Notes: generated by a model from the letters alone, not told the origin. Positions 25,613-34,808 are shown, counted from the first letter of the stretch. The stretch: DNA of 47,654 nucleotides from an uncultured Acetobacteraceae bacterium (GCA_937873095.1 CALMVI010000098.1:1-47654), one strand, 5' to 3'. Made by a program: numbers and translations.

Positions 25613-26825
25613 ACCCCGACGCCGATCCGGTATGGCGCTCGTCCACCGAGCCCAGCACCGCGGTGGTCAGCGGTGCGACCGCGCCGCTCAACCCGACGGC
25701 CATCACCAGGAGCGCGGGCAGCACCTGCGTCCAGTACTCCGCGCGCGCGTCGATCCTGGTCGCCAGCAGCAGCCCGCAGGCGAGCACCACCGGCCCGACC
25801 GATAGCGGCAGGCGCGGGCCGATCCGGCCGGCCAGCGCGCCCATCCCCGGCGAACCCACCGCCAGCATCAGCGGCAGCGGCAGCAGGGCTGCGCCCGCCT
25901 CGCTGCCGGAATAGCCGCCGGCCACGATCAGCAGGAAGGGCAGCAGCACGAACAGGCCGCCGAGCGTGCCGTAGAGCAGCAGCGTCAGCAGGCTCAGCCC
26001 CACGAACACCCTGGAGCCGAACAGCGAGGCGGGCGTCATCGCGTGCTCGCCGAGCCGCCGCTCCACCGCCACGAACGCCGCCGCGAGCACCCCCGCCGCA
26101 CCTGCCGCGGCAAGCGCGCCCGCCGTCCATCCTGCGGGACCCGCGCCGACCGTCAGCGCCCAGGTGGCCGCCCCCAGGCTGAGGGTCGCGAGCAGCCCGC
26201 CCCAGACGTCGAGCGGGCGGTCCCACCCGTCGGCATCCGGCTGGACGAAGCGCCAGGCGAGGATCACCGCGCCCGCCGCCAGCGGCAGGTTGATGAGGAA
26301 GATCGCGCGCCAGCCCACGGCGTCGATCAGCCAGCCGCCGAGCACAGGGCCGAGCGCGCCCATGGCCGCCCCCGTGGCGGCCCAGATGCCGACCGCCCGG
26401 CCCTTGGCCCGGCCCGCGAACGCGTTGCCCAGGATCGCCAGGCTGCTCGGCATCAGCATCGCCGCACCGGCGCCCTGCAGCGCCCGCCCGCCGAGCAGCA
26501 CGGCGAGGTTCGGCGCCAGCGCACAGCCGAGCGAGGCCGCCGCGAACGCAGCTATGCCGCCGATCAGCAGCCGCCGGCGGCCGTAGCGGTCGCCCGCCGC
26601 ACCGCCCAGCAGAAGCAGCGCGCTGAGCGGCAGCAGATAGGCGTTGACCACCCATTGCAGCGCGCCGGCGCCTGCCTGCAGGTCGCGGCCGATGGCGGGC
26701 AGGCCGACATTGACCACCGAGCCGTCCACGAAGGCCAGGCTCGACGCCAGTATGCAGGTGGCGAGCAGCAGGCGCGGATGGGCGGCTCCGCGCGCCGGCA
26801 CGACGCCCTGCCCGGCCTGGTTCAT
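25422..26825 (-). CDS. MFS drug-efflux transporter, DHA2 (EmrB/QacA) type
   Basis: A 467-residue major facilitator with about 14 hydrophobic segments, as in the DHA2 family of proton-driven multidrug exporters. Helix 1 has the family motif LAFVDGSVVNVGLPAI. Motif A follows helix 2 as GGAAGDRYGRRRLLI, and motif C occurs as GAAMGALGPVLGGWL, followed by GWRAIFLINLPLA. ATG 26825 places helix 1 at a normal distance; an ORF extension to 26909 adds a non-hydrophobic tail. Substrate is not predictable. It is divergent from the hybrid kinase. Confidence 0.88.
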   Translation of the reverse strand: MNQAGQGVVPARGAAHPRLLLATCILASSLAFVDGSVVNVGLPAIGRDLQAGAGALQWVVNAYLLPLSALLLLGGAAGDRYGRRRLLIGGIAAFAAASLGCALAPNLAVLLGGRALQGAGAAMLMPSSLAILGNAFAGRAKGRAVGIWAATGAAMGALGPVLGGWLIDAVGWRAIFLINLPLAAGAVILAWRFVQPDADGWDRPLDVWGGLLATLSLGAATWALTVGAGPAGWTAGALAAAGAAGVLAAAFVAVERRLGEHAMTPASLFGSRVFVGLSLLTLLLYGTLGGLFVLLPFLLIVAGGYSGSEAGAALLPLPLMLAVGSPGMGALAGRIGPRLPLSVGPVVLACGLLLATRIDARAEYWTQVLPALLVMAVGLSGAVAPLTTAVLGSVDERHTGSASGFNSAVARTGGLVATALAGGVLAARGAALVAGFHRAALAGAAACVLAALSAFWLVRADGVRQSE

Positions 26826-27053
26826 CTGGCTCGATCCCCCGCCGGCCGGCCCGGCGCCCGACGGCTGTCGCCGGGGCTTCTCGGCGCGTCGACCCGTTCC
26901 GTCGCACAAATGGCACGCCCTGGCGTTAGCACCATGGCAACCAGAGCCTGTCAGTCTGGGCCGCGCCCGCCGTCACGGTGGCACGAGCGAAGATGGCCTG
27001 ATGATGCATATTCGTTTCCACATGCCGGGGCGCGGACGGGCCCGCCAGATGCA

Positions 27054-29300
27054 ATGACCCGGGGGACCGCCCGGGCGCGCGGCCCGGCCTGGCCTGGCGC
27101 CGACACCGATGGCGCGGCCGTCCGGGCCGGTCACGCGCTGGCCGCCCAGCCCTGCCCGGCATTCCTCCTGCGTCTCGAGGACCGGCTGCGCGACCTTGAC
27201 GATCCCGGGCAACTGGCGCGCACGGCCTGCGGCATGGTTGCGGCCCATCTCGGCGTTGCCGAAGCGCTGCTGCTGCATCTCGACGGCCAGGACCGGCTGG
27301 AAGATTTCGGCGCGGCGGCTGCAAGGCTGGCCGAAGGTCACATGCTGAAGGTGATGGACGTCCGCCTCGACCCCCGCCTGACGGGAGCGGCCGTACAGGC
27401 GGGGTGGGCGGCCAGGCAGGTGCTGGCTCTTGCGGCGGCGCCGGTGCTCCTGCACGGACAGGCCACCGCCATCCTCGCTGCGGCTCACAGGCAGCCCTTC
27501 ATCTGGAGCGACGTCGACCTTGCCCTGCTGCGCGACGCAGGGGCCCGCATCTGGCGGGCGCTCTGCGCCATCGCCGAACTCCGCCGCAGCACGCGCGTCG
27601 AGGCCGCGCTGCGTTCCGACAAGGAGCGTTTCGTCCGTGCCCTGGCCGGCGCGCGGGTGGGCACGTGGGAGTTCGATATCGAGACCGGCCTGGTGGAGGC
27701 GTCGCCAGGCTTCGCCGCCACCTTCTTCGGCCGGCCGGACGGCGCCATACGCAGCGCGGCCGACGTCGCGGCGCTGCTGCACCCCCAGGATCGCGCCGGG
27801 ACCAGGGCCGCGTTCGCGCGCGCCGCCGCCCGCGCGCGCCGGGGCGGCCAGGCCGAGCACCGGGCCGAGTTCCGGATCCTGCTGCCCAACGGCGACGTAC
27901 GCTGGCTCGGCAGCCTCGGCAGCAGCACGGCCGATTTTGGGCCCGACCCAGGGGCTGATCCCGGCGCCGATCCAGGCGCCGGACGAAACGCCCGGCTCTG
28001 CGGCGTGCTGGTCGACATGTCGGAACGCCGGCGGGCCGAGCTGGAGCTGAACGCCACCCGTCAGCGCCTGCAGGACCTCAGTGCCGGCCTGGAAGCGCAG
28101 GTGCGGCGTGAGGTGCTGGCGCGCGAGCAGGCCCAGGCACAGCGGGCCCAGTCGCAGCGGCTGGAGGCGCTGGGCCAGCTCGCGGGCGGCATCGCGCATG
28201 ATTTCAACAACGTCCTGCAGGGGGTGATGGGCGGCCTGGAACTCCTGCAACGCCGGGCCGACCGGCCGGACCAGGTGCGCCAGCTCGCCGCGCGCACCAG
28301 CGGGGCGGTCGACCGCGGCGTCGCCATCACCGGCCGGCTCCTCGCCTTCGCCCGGCGCGGCGAGCTGCAGCCCGAGCGGGTGGATGCGCAGTCCCTGCTG
28401 GACGGCCTGCTCGACCTGCTCGGCCCGAAGCTCGGCGCCGGCATCGCCCTCTACGCCGTCAGCGAGCCTGGGCTGCAGGCCTTCCTGGCCGACCGGGCCC
28501 AGCTCGAGACGGTGCTCGTCGACCTGGCCGTCAACGCATGCCGGGCGATGCCGCGGGGCGGCACGCTGTCCGTCGCCGCGCGCCATGCGGCGGTGCACGC
28601 GGGCGCACCGCTGCAAGCCGGCATGCCGCCCGGCCTCGGCGCGGGCGGATACGTCCAGATCTCGATGCAAGACACCGGAACCGGCATGACGGCCGAGGTG
28701 CTCGGCCGCGCCTGCGAGCCGTTCTTCACCACCAAGCCGGCCGGCCAGGGAACCGGCCTGGGGCTCGCGATGGCGCGCGGCTTCGTCGAACAATCCGGCG
28801 GCGGGCTGATGCTGTCCAGCCAGCCCGGGCGCGGCACGACCGTGTCGATCTGGCTGCCGGCCGTGCAGGCGGCCCGTCCCCCAGGGTCGGCCGCGCCTAC
28901 AGCCGGCGCCAGGCTCGACGGCCGGCCGCCCTGCGTGCTCGTCGTCGATGACGACGGGCTGGTGCGCTCCACGCTCGCAGGCCTGCTGGTCGACCTCGGA
29001 TGCACCGTGATCGAGGCCGAAGGCGGCGCCTCCGCGCTGGCCTACCTGCGCGCCGGCGTAACTGTCGACCTGGTACTCACCGACTCGTCCATGCCGGCCA
29101 GCGACGGCGCCGCACTCGCGGCGGTCGCAGGGCAGAACCACCCCGGGCTCGCGCTGCTCCTCATCACCGGCAACGTCGACGCATCGCCGGCGGCCGTCGG
29201 CTGGGACCCTGCCAGGATCATGGTGCTTCGCAAGCCATGTTCCGCAGGATCGCTCGCCGACGCGGTCGCCAGCCTGCTCGGAACCTGCTCGCGCGCCTAG
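27054..29300 (+). CDS. Hybrid sensor histidine kinase (GAF-PAS-HisKA-HATPase-receiver)
   Basis: A 748-residue soluble hybrid kinase. A GAF-like domain spans about residues 40-180 and a PAS domain about 195-325 (FVRALAGARVGTWEFDIETG, VRWLGSLGSS). A coiled coil (residues 326-370) leads to the His box QLAGGIAHDFNNVLQGVMGG (His near residue 382). The ATPase domain has VDLAVNACRAMPRGG, DTGTGM and GQGTGLGLAMARGFVEQSGG. The C-terminal receiver starts CVLVVDDDGLVRSTLAG, with its Asp in LVLTDSSMP (about 677) and RKPCS near the end. A short acidic repeat of PGADPGADPGAG lies at about residues 302-313. Ligand and output are unknown. Confidence 0.88.
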   Translation: MTRGTARARGPAWPGADTDGAAVRAGHALAAQPCPAFLLRLEDRLRDLDDPGQLARTACGMVAAHLGVAEALLLHLDGQDRLEDFGAAAARLAEGHMLKVMDVRLDPRLTGAAVQAGWAARQVLALAAAPVLLHGQATAILAAAHRQPFIWSDVDLALLRDAGARIWRALCAIAELRRSTRVEAALRSDKERFVRALAGARVGTWEFDIETGLVEASPGFAATFFGRPDGAIRSAADVAALLHPQDRAGTRAAFARAAARARRGGQAEHRAEFRILLPNGDVRWLGSLGSSTADFGPDPGADPGADPGAGRNARLCGVLVDMSERRRAELELNATRQRLQDLSAGLEAQVRREVLAREQAQAQRAQSQRLEALGQLAGGIAHDFNNVLQGVMGGLELLQRRADRPDQVRQLAARTSGAVDRGVAITGRLLAFARRGELQPERVDAQSLLDGLLDLLGPKLGAGIALYAVSEPGLQAFLADRAQLETVLVDLAVNACRAMPRGGTLSVAARHAAVHAGAPLQAGMPPGLGAGGYVQISMQDTGTGMTAEVLGRACEPFFTTKPAGQGTGLGLAMARGFVEQSGGGLMLSSQPGRGTTVSIWLPAVQAARPPGSAAPTAGARLDGRPPCVLVVDDDGLVRSTLAGLLVDLGCTVIEAEGGASALAYLRAGVTVDLVLTDSSMPASDGAALAAVAGQNHPGLALLLITGNVDASPAAVGWDPARIMVLRKPCSAGSLADAVASLLGTCSRA

Positions 29301-29342
29301 GCGGCCGAGCCCTGCGCCGTCTGACCGTCCGGGTGCGCCGTC

Positions 29343-29567
29343 CTACCGCGAACCGCCAGGCGCGTGCCGCCAGCGCTGCAGCGCAACGACCGCCCAGACC
29401 GCCTCCACCGCGCCGAACGGCCAGGCGCCCTGCAGGAACCCGTACGTGGAGCCGAGCGCGCAGGACACCGCGAAGCCGAGCACGAACCAGCGGCTCCGGC
29501 TCTCGAACGCGTAGCACAGCAGCATGGCCGAAACCGCAAACAGGCCGAAGGCCGTGAGCCGGTCCAT
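29343..29567 (-). CDS. Small two-helix membrane protein
   Basis: A 74-residue protein beginning MDRLTAFGLFAVSAMLLCYAF, with two hydrophobic helices (AFGLFAVSAMLLCYAF; WFVLGFAVSCALGSTYGFLQ) and a basic tail. It starts 7 bp after the GH17-like gene and is probably in its operon. No family is recognised beyond a general resemblance to small envelope proteins. Confidence 0.6.
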   Translation of the reverse strand: MDRLTAFGLFAVSAMLLCYAFESRSRWFVLGFAVSCALGSTYGFLQGAWPFGAVEAVWAVVALQRWRHAPGGSR

Positions 29568-29574
29568 CCCCGGC

Positions 29575-31194
29575 TCAGTCCGGCCGCAGCGCCCTGCGCC
29601 CCGCATGGGCGAGGCTGGTGGCGAGGCTCGTCCAGAGCGGTATCGTCAGCACCAGCGCACAGGCGTTCCAGGCCAGCGACTGTCCGTTCAGCCCACCCTC
29701 GGCCACCGCGCTGGCAACCGCGCCCAGCGTCAGTGCCACGGCCAGGAACGCCTCCTCGCGCCGGCCGGTGTTGCTCGGCAGGTCGCCCTGTGCGGCCCGC
29801 GCCGCGATCACCACCAGGGGCACGGCGTAGCTGGCGACGGGGAAGTCGCGGTAGCGCGGGTCGAACACCAGCAACGCCTGGTCCACCGCGGCTGCCCAGA
29901 CGAACAGGAACAGCACGTCCTCGAACAGGCCGGGCCAGGCCATCCGCCGGCCGCGCAGCAGGTTGACGGCGCGCGCGGTCGCCTGCCCGCCGGTGCGCCA
30001 GGGTGCCGGGCTGACCGCGCGCGCCATCCGCAGCATGGCCAGGGTGGCGAGCAGCGCCTGGCCGCCGAGGTTCACGATCGCGGCCAGGCGCACGTGCACG
30101 TCGTACAGCACCGGCGCCGCATCGGCCTGCGCCAGGCCCAGCGCGCCGCCCAGCGTCATGCCCAGCAGGGCTGCCTGGTGCGGGTCCGGGGCGCGATTGA
30201 CCAGGGCAACGCCGGTCAGCAGCAGGCCGCAGACGACGGAGAACAGCGCGTGCCGCCACCAGAGCGGATCCTCCCGCAGCATGCCGCTGGGCGGGATCTT
30301 CTCGGCCCGCGTATCGGTCATGATGCCCCAGTTCGCGCCGACGATGCCCTCGTTCTCGTATTTCCAGTCCTGGTCGAAGGCTTCGATGAAGTTGTAGTCG
30401 AACCGCTTGACGGCCGCCAAGGCGATGAATTCGCGCAGGAACCGCGCCTCGTTGATGCGGCTGGGCAGCGCGTCGCGCCGCTGGCGGCCGCGGCTCGGCC
30501 AGCCGGTCTCGCCGATGGCGATCGCCTTGCCCGCGAACAGCCGCGCGAAATGGTCGTACACGGCCCCTACCGTCGCCACCGCGTGGTCGATGCCGGTGGG
30601 CACGTCCTCCCAGTAAGGAAGAAGGTGGACCAGCACCAGGTCGACGTGCCCGGCCACCTGCGGAAACTGGTCCCAGAAATCCGAGACGTCCGCGTAGGCC
30701 ACGGGCTGGCGCACGGCCGCGCGCACCCGGTCGATGTCGGCGATCAGTTCGGCCGGCGGCAGGTCGCGCCGCAGCAGCACCTCGTTGCCCACCACCACGC
30801 GTTCGATCGTGCCTGGGTAGCGGTGCGCCATGGCGATCGCGCGCGCCATCTCCAGCTCGTTCTTTGCCCGGTCGCCGCCGAGCCAGATACCCTGCCACAC
30901 GTGCAGCCCGTGCCGCTCGGCGATGGCCGGGATGTCGTACGGCCCTTCGATCGCGGCGTAGGTGCGTATGCTGCGCGTGATCGGGGCGAGCAGGGCCAGG
31001 TCCTGGTCCACCTCGGCCGCGCTGGCGAAACGGTCGGTCAGCGGCGACTGGCCGGGGCGGTACGCGGCGTAGGACAGGCTGACGAATTTCTGCGCGCCCG
31101 CACCCGGCGCCGGATCCTGCAGGCGGTTGGGAACCCACCAGCACGCGACCACGATAGCACCGAGCAGGAACAGGAGCGGCGGCATGCTGCGCAT
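29575..31194 (-). CDS. Membrane-anchored GH17-like glucan enzyme
   Basis: A 539-residue protein. A membrane segment (PPLLFLLGAIVVACWWV) is followed by an exported catalytic domain like glycoside hydrolase family 17 (beta-1,3-glucanases and glucan-branching transglycosylases). The expected acid/base Glu is in RVVVGNEVLLRRDL (about residue 137) and the nucleophile Glu in AIGETGWPSRG (about 226), with NYNFIEAFDQDWK-like substrate residues after it. From about residue 310 there are six or seven transmembrane helices, a layout seen in bacterial GH17 proteins linked to cyclic or branched beta-glucan synthesis. No glycosyltransferase gene adjoins it here. Confidence 0.75.
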   Translation of the reverse strand: MRSMPPLLFLLGAIVVACWWVPNRLQDPAPGAGAQKFVSLSYAAYRPGQSPLTDRFASAAEVDQDLALLAPITRSIRTYAAIEGPYDIPAIAERHGLHVWQGIWLGGDRAKNELEMARAIAMAHRYPGTIERVVVGNEVLLRRDLPPAELIADIDRVRAAVRQPVAYADVSDFWDQFPQVAGHVDLVLVHLLPYWEDVPTGIDHAVATVGAVYDHFARLFAGKAIAIGETGWPSRGRQRRDALPSRINEARFLREFIALAAVKRFDYNFIEAFDQDWKYENEGIVGANWGIMTDTRAEKIPPSGMLREDPLWWRHALFSVVCGLLLTGVALVNRAPDPHQAALLGMTLGGALGLAQADAAPVLYDVHVRLAAIVNLGGQALLATLAMLRMARAVSPAPWRTGGQATARAVNLLRGRRMAWPGLFEDVLFLFVWAAAVDQALLVFDPRYRDFPVASYAVPLVVIAARAAQGDLPSNTGRREEAFLAVALTLGAVASAVAEGGLNGQSLAWNACALVLTIPLWTSLATSLAHAGRRALRPD

Positions 31195-31235
31195 GCGCGG
31201 TGGTTACCCGATGCACCCGGGGGCGGATAGCGGCG

Positions 31236-31715
31236 ATGGCGCTTGACGGGCTGAGCGACGACGCCGTGCGCGACGTGCTGACCCGGACGAGGCGGGTCGC
31301 CGTCGTCGGCGCGTCCGAGCGGCCGGAGCGGCCCTCCTTCGGCGTGACGGCCTGGCTCGTTTCGCGCGGCTACGAGGTGGTCCCCGTCAACCCGGCGCTG
31401 CAGGGCCGCACCCTGCTGGGCCGCGCGGTCGCGGCAACGCTGAACGCCGCCTTCCCGCTCGACATGGTGGACGTGTTCCGCCGGTCGGACAGCGCGGGGG
31501 CGGTGGTGGACGAGGCGGTCCGGCTGCACGCCCGCGTGGTCTGGCTGCAGCTGGGCGTGGTCGATCACGCCGCCGCCGACCGGGCGCGGCGGGCTGGCGT
31601 GACCGTGGTGATGGACCGCTGCCCCAAGATCGAGTTTTTCCGCCTCGGCATGGGCAACCCGCGCTATCCCAGCGCCGCCGCGTCCGAGGCCGAAGCGGAG
31701 ACCCCACCGTCTTGA
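31236..31715 (+). CDS. CoA-binding Rossmann-fold protein
   Basis: A 159-residue CoA_binding_2-type protein (YccU-like). It shows RVAVVGASERPERPSFGVTA, RGYEVVPVNPALQG, MVDVFRRSDSAG and VVWLQLGVVDHAA, ending with MDRCPKIEF. The family binds CoA or a related nucleotide; no reaction is established. ATG 31236 is used. Its upstream neighbour is divergent (GH17-like). Confidence 0.85.
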   Translation: MALDGLSDDAVRDVLTRTRRVAVVGASERPERPSFGVTAWLVSRGYEVVPVNPALQGRTLLGRAVAATLNAAFPLDMVDVFRRSDSAGAVVDEAVRLHARVVWLQLGVVDHAAADRARRAGVTVVMDRCPKIEFFRLGMGNPRYPSAAASEAEAETPPS

Positions 31716-31770
31716 ACGGCGCCGCCTTACCTGTCACCAGTTGACCGCTCAACGGTTCGGAGGTTTCTCC

Positions 31771-32517
31771 ATGACACCGCAGGAACGCGACATCATCGGC
31801 CGCTTCATCGCCCGCGTCGCCGGCGCGCAGCCGCCGGGCGCCCCGGGCAGCGTGCCCTCCACCCAGGTGGCCCTGCCGCCGATCGATCCGGATGCCGACC
31901 GCTTCATCAACGACCAGTTCGGCGCTTACCCCCAGGCGCGCTACCGCATCACCCAGATGGCCTTCGTCCAGGAGGCGGCGCTGGCCGAGGCGCAGAACCG
32001 CATCAAGCGGCTCGAATACGACCTGCAGAACGCCCAGCAAGCCCAGGCCCAGCCGCAGCAGCGGTCCGGCGGCCTGTTCGGCGGGCTGTTCGGGGGCGGC
32101 CAGGCCAGGCCGCAGCAGGCCTACCAGCAGCCGCAATACGCGCCCCCTCCCCAGCCCTCCTACCCGCCAGGCTACCAGCCCGGCATGTTCAGCGGCGGCG
32201 GCTCGGGCTTCATGGGGTCCGCACTCAGCACCGCCGCGGGTGTGGCCGGCGGCGTGCTGGCCGCCGACGCGCTGACCAGCATGTTCAGCGGCGGCCACGG
32301 AGGCGGCTTCGGCGGCGGCGGGTTTGGCGGCGGGGGCTTCGGCGGCGGCGGCGAAGTCGTCAACGAGACCACGGTGAACAACTACGGCCCGCAGGACGGC
32401 GGCGCGGGCGCGGGCGGCGACCCCTGGGCGGGCGCCGGCGCACCGGACGCATCGGCCGGCGACGCCTGGTCGGGCGGCGGGGCGCCTGATGCGGGCGGCG
32501 ACGGCGGAGGCTGGTAG
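31771..32517 (+). CDS. DUF2076 family protein
   Basis: A 248-residue protein beginning MTPQERDIIGRFIARVAG, the diagnostic start of DUF2076. A helical N-terminal region contains FINDQFGAYPQARYRITQM and a coiled coil (LAEAQNRIKRLEYDLQNAQQ). Then comes a Pro/Gln linker, a hydrophobic AGVAGGVLAADAL segment and glycine-rich repeats (four GGGGF-like units), ending in acidic Gly-rich sequence. Members are described as periplasmic or membrane-associated but have no known activity. A GGAGG site lies 8 bases before the ATG. Maf begins just after its stop. Confidence 0.85.
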   Translation: MTPQERDIIGRFIARVAGAQPPGAPGSVPSTQVALPPIDPDADRFINDQFGAYPQARYRITQMAFVQEAALAEAQNRIKRLEYDLQNAQQAQAQPQQRSGGLFGGLFGGGQARPQQAYQQPQYAPPPQPSYPPGYQPGMFSGGGSGFMGSALSTAAGVAGGVLAADALTSMFSGGHGGGFGGGGFGGGGFGGGGEVVNETTVNNYGPQDGGAGAGGDPWAGAGAPDASAGDAWSGGGAPDAGGDGGGW

Positions 32518-32537
32518 CCTCAACGTCCGCTCCAGGC

Positions 32538-33146
32538 CTGGGCATCCAGGCCCCGTCGCCCCGGCTGGTCCTGGCAAGCGGGTCGCCCACGCGCGCTCGC
32601 CTGCTCGCCGCCGCAGGGCTGCAATTCGAGGCGGTGGCGTCAGGGGTGGACGAGGCCGCGATCAAGTCCGAGGCGCAGGCCGTCCGTGCCACCCCGGCCT
32701 CCGCCGCCATGACCCTGGCCAGCCGCAAGGCCGAGGCGGTCAGCCGGCCAGGCGCGGTGGTGATCGGCTGCGACCAGATACTGGTCTGCCAGGGAGCCTG
32801 GTTCGACAAGCCGGCCGACCTGCCCGCCGCCCGCGCGCAGCTGATGGCGCTGCGCGGCCGCACTCACACCCTCGAAACCGCCACCGTCGCCGTCCGCCAC
32901 GGCGCGGCCGCATGGCGCCACGCCGCGGCACCAAGGCTGGCGATGCGCCCGTTCAGCGACGCCTTCCTCGACGAGTACCTGCGGCTCGAGGGTGACGCTG
33001 TGCTGGGCTCGGTCGGCGCCTATCGTCTGGAGGGCCTGGGCGTCCACCTGTTCGACTGGATCGAGGGCGAGCACAGCGCCATTCTGGGTCTTCCCTTGAC
33101 GCCGCTTCTGGGCTTTCTGAGGCGGCATGACATCGTCCGCACCTGA
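32538..33146 (+). CDS. maf: Maf-family nucleoside triphosphate pyrophosphatase
   Basis: Maf proteins hydrolyse non-canonical or methylated nucleoside triphosphates. Homology begins at RLVLASGSPTRARLLAAAGL (32562 on), then AVASGVDEAAIK, VIGCDQILVCQGAWFDKP with the catalytic Asp, MALRGRTHTLETATV and GSVGAYRLEGLGVHLFDWIEG. In this frame no ATG, GTG or TTG lies between an upstream stop at 32487 and codon 25 of the homologous region. I place the start at CTG 32538, which gives 202 residues, but it is unproven. ATC 32544 or a frameshift are alternatives. The stop codon lies in the loop of the first 29-bp repeat downstream. Confidence 0.8.
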   Translation: MGIQAPSPRLVLASGSPTRARLLAAAGLQFEAVASGVDEAAIKSEAQAVRATPASAAMTLASRKAEAVSRPGAVVIGCDQILVCQGAWFDKPADLPAARAQLMALRGRTHTLETATVAVRHGAAAWRHAAAPRLAMRPFSDAFLDEYLRLEGDAVLGSVGAYRLEGLGVHLFDWIEGEHSAILGLPLTPLLGFLRRHDIVRT

Positions 33147-33247
33147 GTGCGGCGGATCATATCGTCCGCACCTGAGTGCGGCGGATCATATTGTCCGCAC
33201 CTGAGTGCGGCGCGTCATATTGTCCGCACCTGAGTGCGGCGGAGGCC
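33132..33247. repeat. Four contiguous 29-bp hairpin repeats
   Basis: Units start at 33132, 33161, 33190 and 33219 with no spacers. Units 1 and 2 are identical, unit 3 differs at a few positions, and unit 4 diverges at its end. Each contains the stem CCGCAC-CTGA-GTGCGG. Unit 1 includes the maf stop codon in its loop, and unit 4 ends in GGAGG, which serves as the ribosome-binding site of the next gene. The array therefore fills the whole intergenic gap. Confidence 0.95.
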
Positions 33248-33251
33248 GACC

Positions 33252-33968
33252 ATGGCGGTGAAGGTTTTTGCGGACGCGGCGCAGGCGCTCTCCGGGCTGC
33301 TGGAGGACGGCATGACCATCATGTCAGGCGGTTTCGGCCTGTGCGGCGTGCCCAACACGCTGATCCGCGCGATCCACGACAGCGGTGTCACCGGCCTGAC
33401 GATCATCAGCAACAACGCCGGCACCGACGGCCAGGGCCTGGGCCTGCTGCTGGAGAGCCGGCAGGTCAAGCGCATGGTCAGCAGCTACGTGGGCGAGAAC
33501 AAGACGTTCATGCGCCAGTACCTGGCAGGCGAGCTGGAGATCGAATTCAACCCGCAGGGCACGCTGGCCGAGCGCATACGCGCCGGCGGCGCCGGCATCC
33601 CCGCCTTCTTCACCAGGACAGGCGTCGGCACGCTGATCGCCGAGGGCAAGGAGGAGCGCGCCTTCGACGGCGCCCGCACCATCATGGAGACCGGCCTGGT
33701 CGCCGACCTTGCCGTCGTCCATGCCTGGCGCGGCGACACCGAGGGCAACCTCGTCTACCGGATGACCGCGCGCAACTTCAACCCGCCGATGGCGACCGCG
33801 GCGCGCGTGACGGTGGCCGAGGTGGAGGAGCTGGTGCAGCCCGGCGAGATCGATGCCGACCACATCGTCACCCCCGGCATCTTCGTCAAACGCCTGATCG
33901 CGCTGCCGCCCTGCGAAAAGCCGATCGAGCAGCGGACCACGCGCCCCCGGCCCCAGGCGGGAGCCTGA
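33252..33968 (+). CDS. scoA: 3-oxoacid CoA-transferase subunit A
   Basis: A 238-residue alpha subunit of a succinyl-CoA:3-ketoacid (or acetate:acetoacetate) CoA-transferase, used in ketone body or short-chain acid metabolism. It has [76 protein letters not shown] and [23 protein letters not shown] 33252 follows the GGAGG at the end of the 29-bp repeats. Subunit B follows at once. The exact acceptor acid is not resolved. Confidence 0.92.
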   Translation: MAVKVFADAAQALSGLLEDGMTIMSGGFGLCGVPNTLIRAIHDSGVTGLTIISNNAGTDGQGLGLLLESRQVKRMVSSYVGENKTFMRQYLAGELEIEFNPQGTLAERIRAGGAGIPAFFTRTGVGTLIAEGKEERAFDGARTIMETGLVADLAVVHAWRGDTEGNLVYRMTARNFNPPMATAARVTVAEVEELVQPGEIDADHIVTPGIFVKRLIALPPCEKPIEQRTTRPRPQAGA

Positions 33969-33969
33969 C

Positions 33970-34623
33970 ATGCCCTGGACCAGAGACGAGATGGCGGCCC
34001 GCGCCGCGCATGAGTTGCAGGACGGGTTCTACGTCAACCTGGGGATCGGCATCCCCACGCTGGTCGCCAACCACATCCCGCCCGGCATGAACGTGGTGCT
34101 GCAGAGCGAGAACGGCATGCTGGGCATCGGCCCGTTCCCCTATGAGGGGGATGAGGATGCCGACCTCGTCAACGCCGGCAAGCAGACGGTCAGCAAGCTG
34201 CCGGTCACCAGCTTCTTCGACAGCGCGCAAAGCTTCGGGATGATCCGCGGCGGCCACATCCAGCTCGCCGTGCTGGGCGCGTTGCAGGTGGCCCAGAACG
34301 GCGACCTGGCCAACTGGATGGTGCCTGGCAAGATGGTCAAGGGCATGGGCGGTGCGATGGACCTGGTCGCCGGCGTGCAGCGCGTGGTGGTGGTGATGGA
34401 GCACACCGCCCGCGGCGAGCCGAAGATCCTGCCCGCCTGCACGCTGCCCCTGACCGGGACCGGCGTCGTGGACCTGGTGGTGACCGATCTGTGCGTCTTC
34501 GACGTCGCCCGGCCTGGTCTGACCCTGGTTGATCTCGCCCCCGGTGTGAGCATCGCCGATGTGCGCGCCGCCACCGCTGCAGAGTTCGCGGTGCACCCGG
34601 ATCTGGCGCGCCGCGCGGCCTGA
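33970..34623 (+). CDS. scoB: 3-oxoacid CoA-transferase subunit B
   Basis: A 217-residue beta subunit that pairs with the preceding gene. It contains [19 protein letters not shown], the catalytic Glu motif [54 protein letters not shown] and [14 protein letters not shown]. It begins 1 base after the scoA stop, so translation is coupled. Confidence 0.94.
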   Translation: MPWTRDEMAARAAHELQDGFYVNLGIGIPTLVANHIPPGMNVVLQSENGMLGIGPFPYEGDEDADLVNAGKQTVSKLPVTSFFDSAQSFGMIRGGHIQLAVLGALQVAQNGDLANWMVPGKMVKGMGGAMDLVAGVQRVVVVMEHTARGEPKILPACTLPLTGTGVVDLVVTDLCVFDVARPGLTLVDLAPGVSIADVRAATAAEFAVHPDLARRAA

Positions 34624-34698
34624 CTCTGCGGCGCGCGTGCCGTCCAGGCGACCCTCCGCCCGTCGCCCTCGGCCGGTCCGCAAGCGGCGCGACTCCGC

Positions 34699-34727
34699 TT
34701 GACTCGCCCCGGCCCCACTCCTAGAAA
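34699..34727 (+). promoter_or_regulatory. Candidate sigma-70-type promoter for rpsT
   Basis: TTGACT (34699-34704), a 17-base spacer and TAGAAA (34722-34727) lie about 80 bases before the rpsT start. It is the best -35/-10 match in the 185-base gap and stands out in G+C-rich surroundings. This is a visual call only. Confidence 0.45.
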
Positions 34728-34808
34728 ACTGTCTCTCCGATGCCGCGGCAAAGTCTCCCAGTGCCCCGGACAGAGTGCCCTGCGACAGACAGAGATTGAT
34801 CCGACCTG

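Noticed and set aside
26911-26930. Sigma-54-type promoter (TGGCAC) upstream of the hybrid kinase
   Set aside because: The matching -12 element (TTGC) is not at the required spacing.
33132-33247. CRISPR array
   Set aside because: The 29-bp units are directly contiguous with no spacers, and no cas gene is present.
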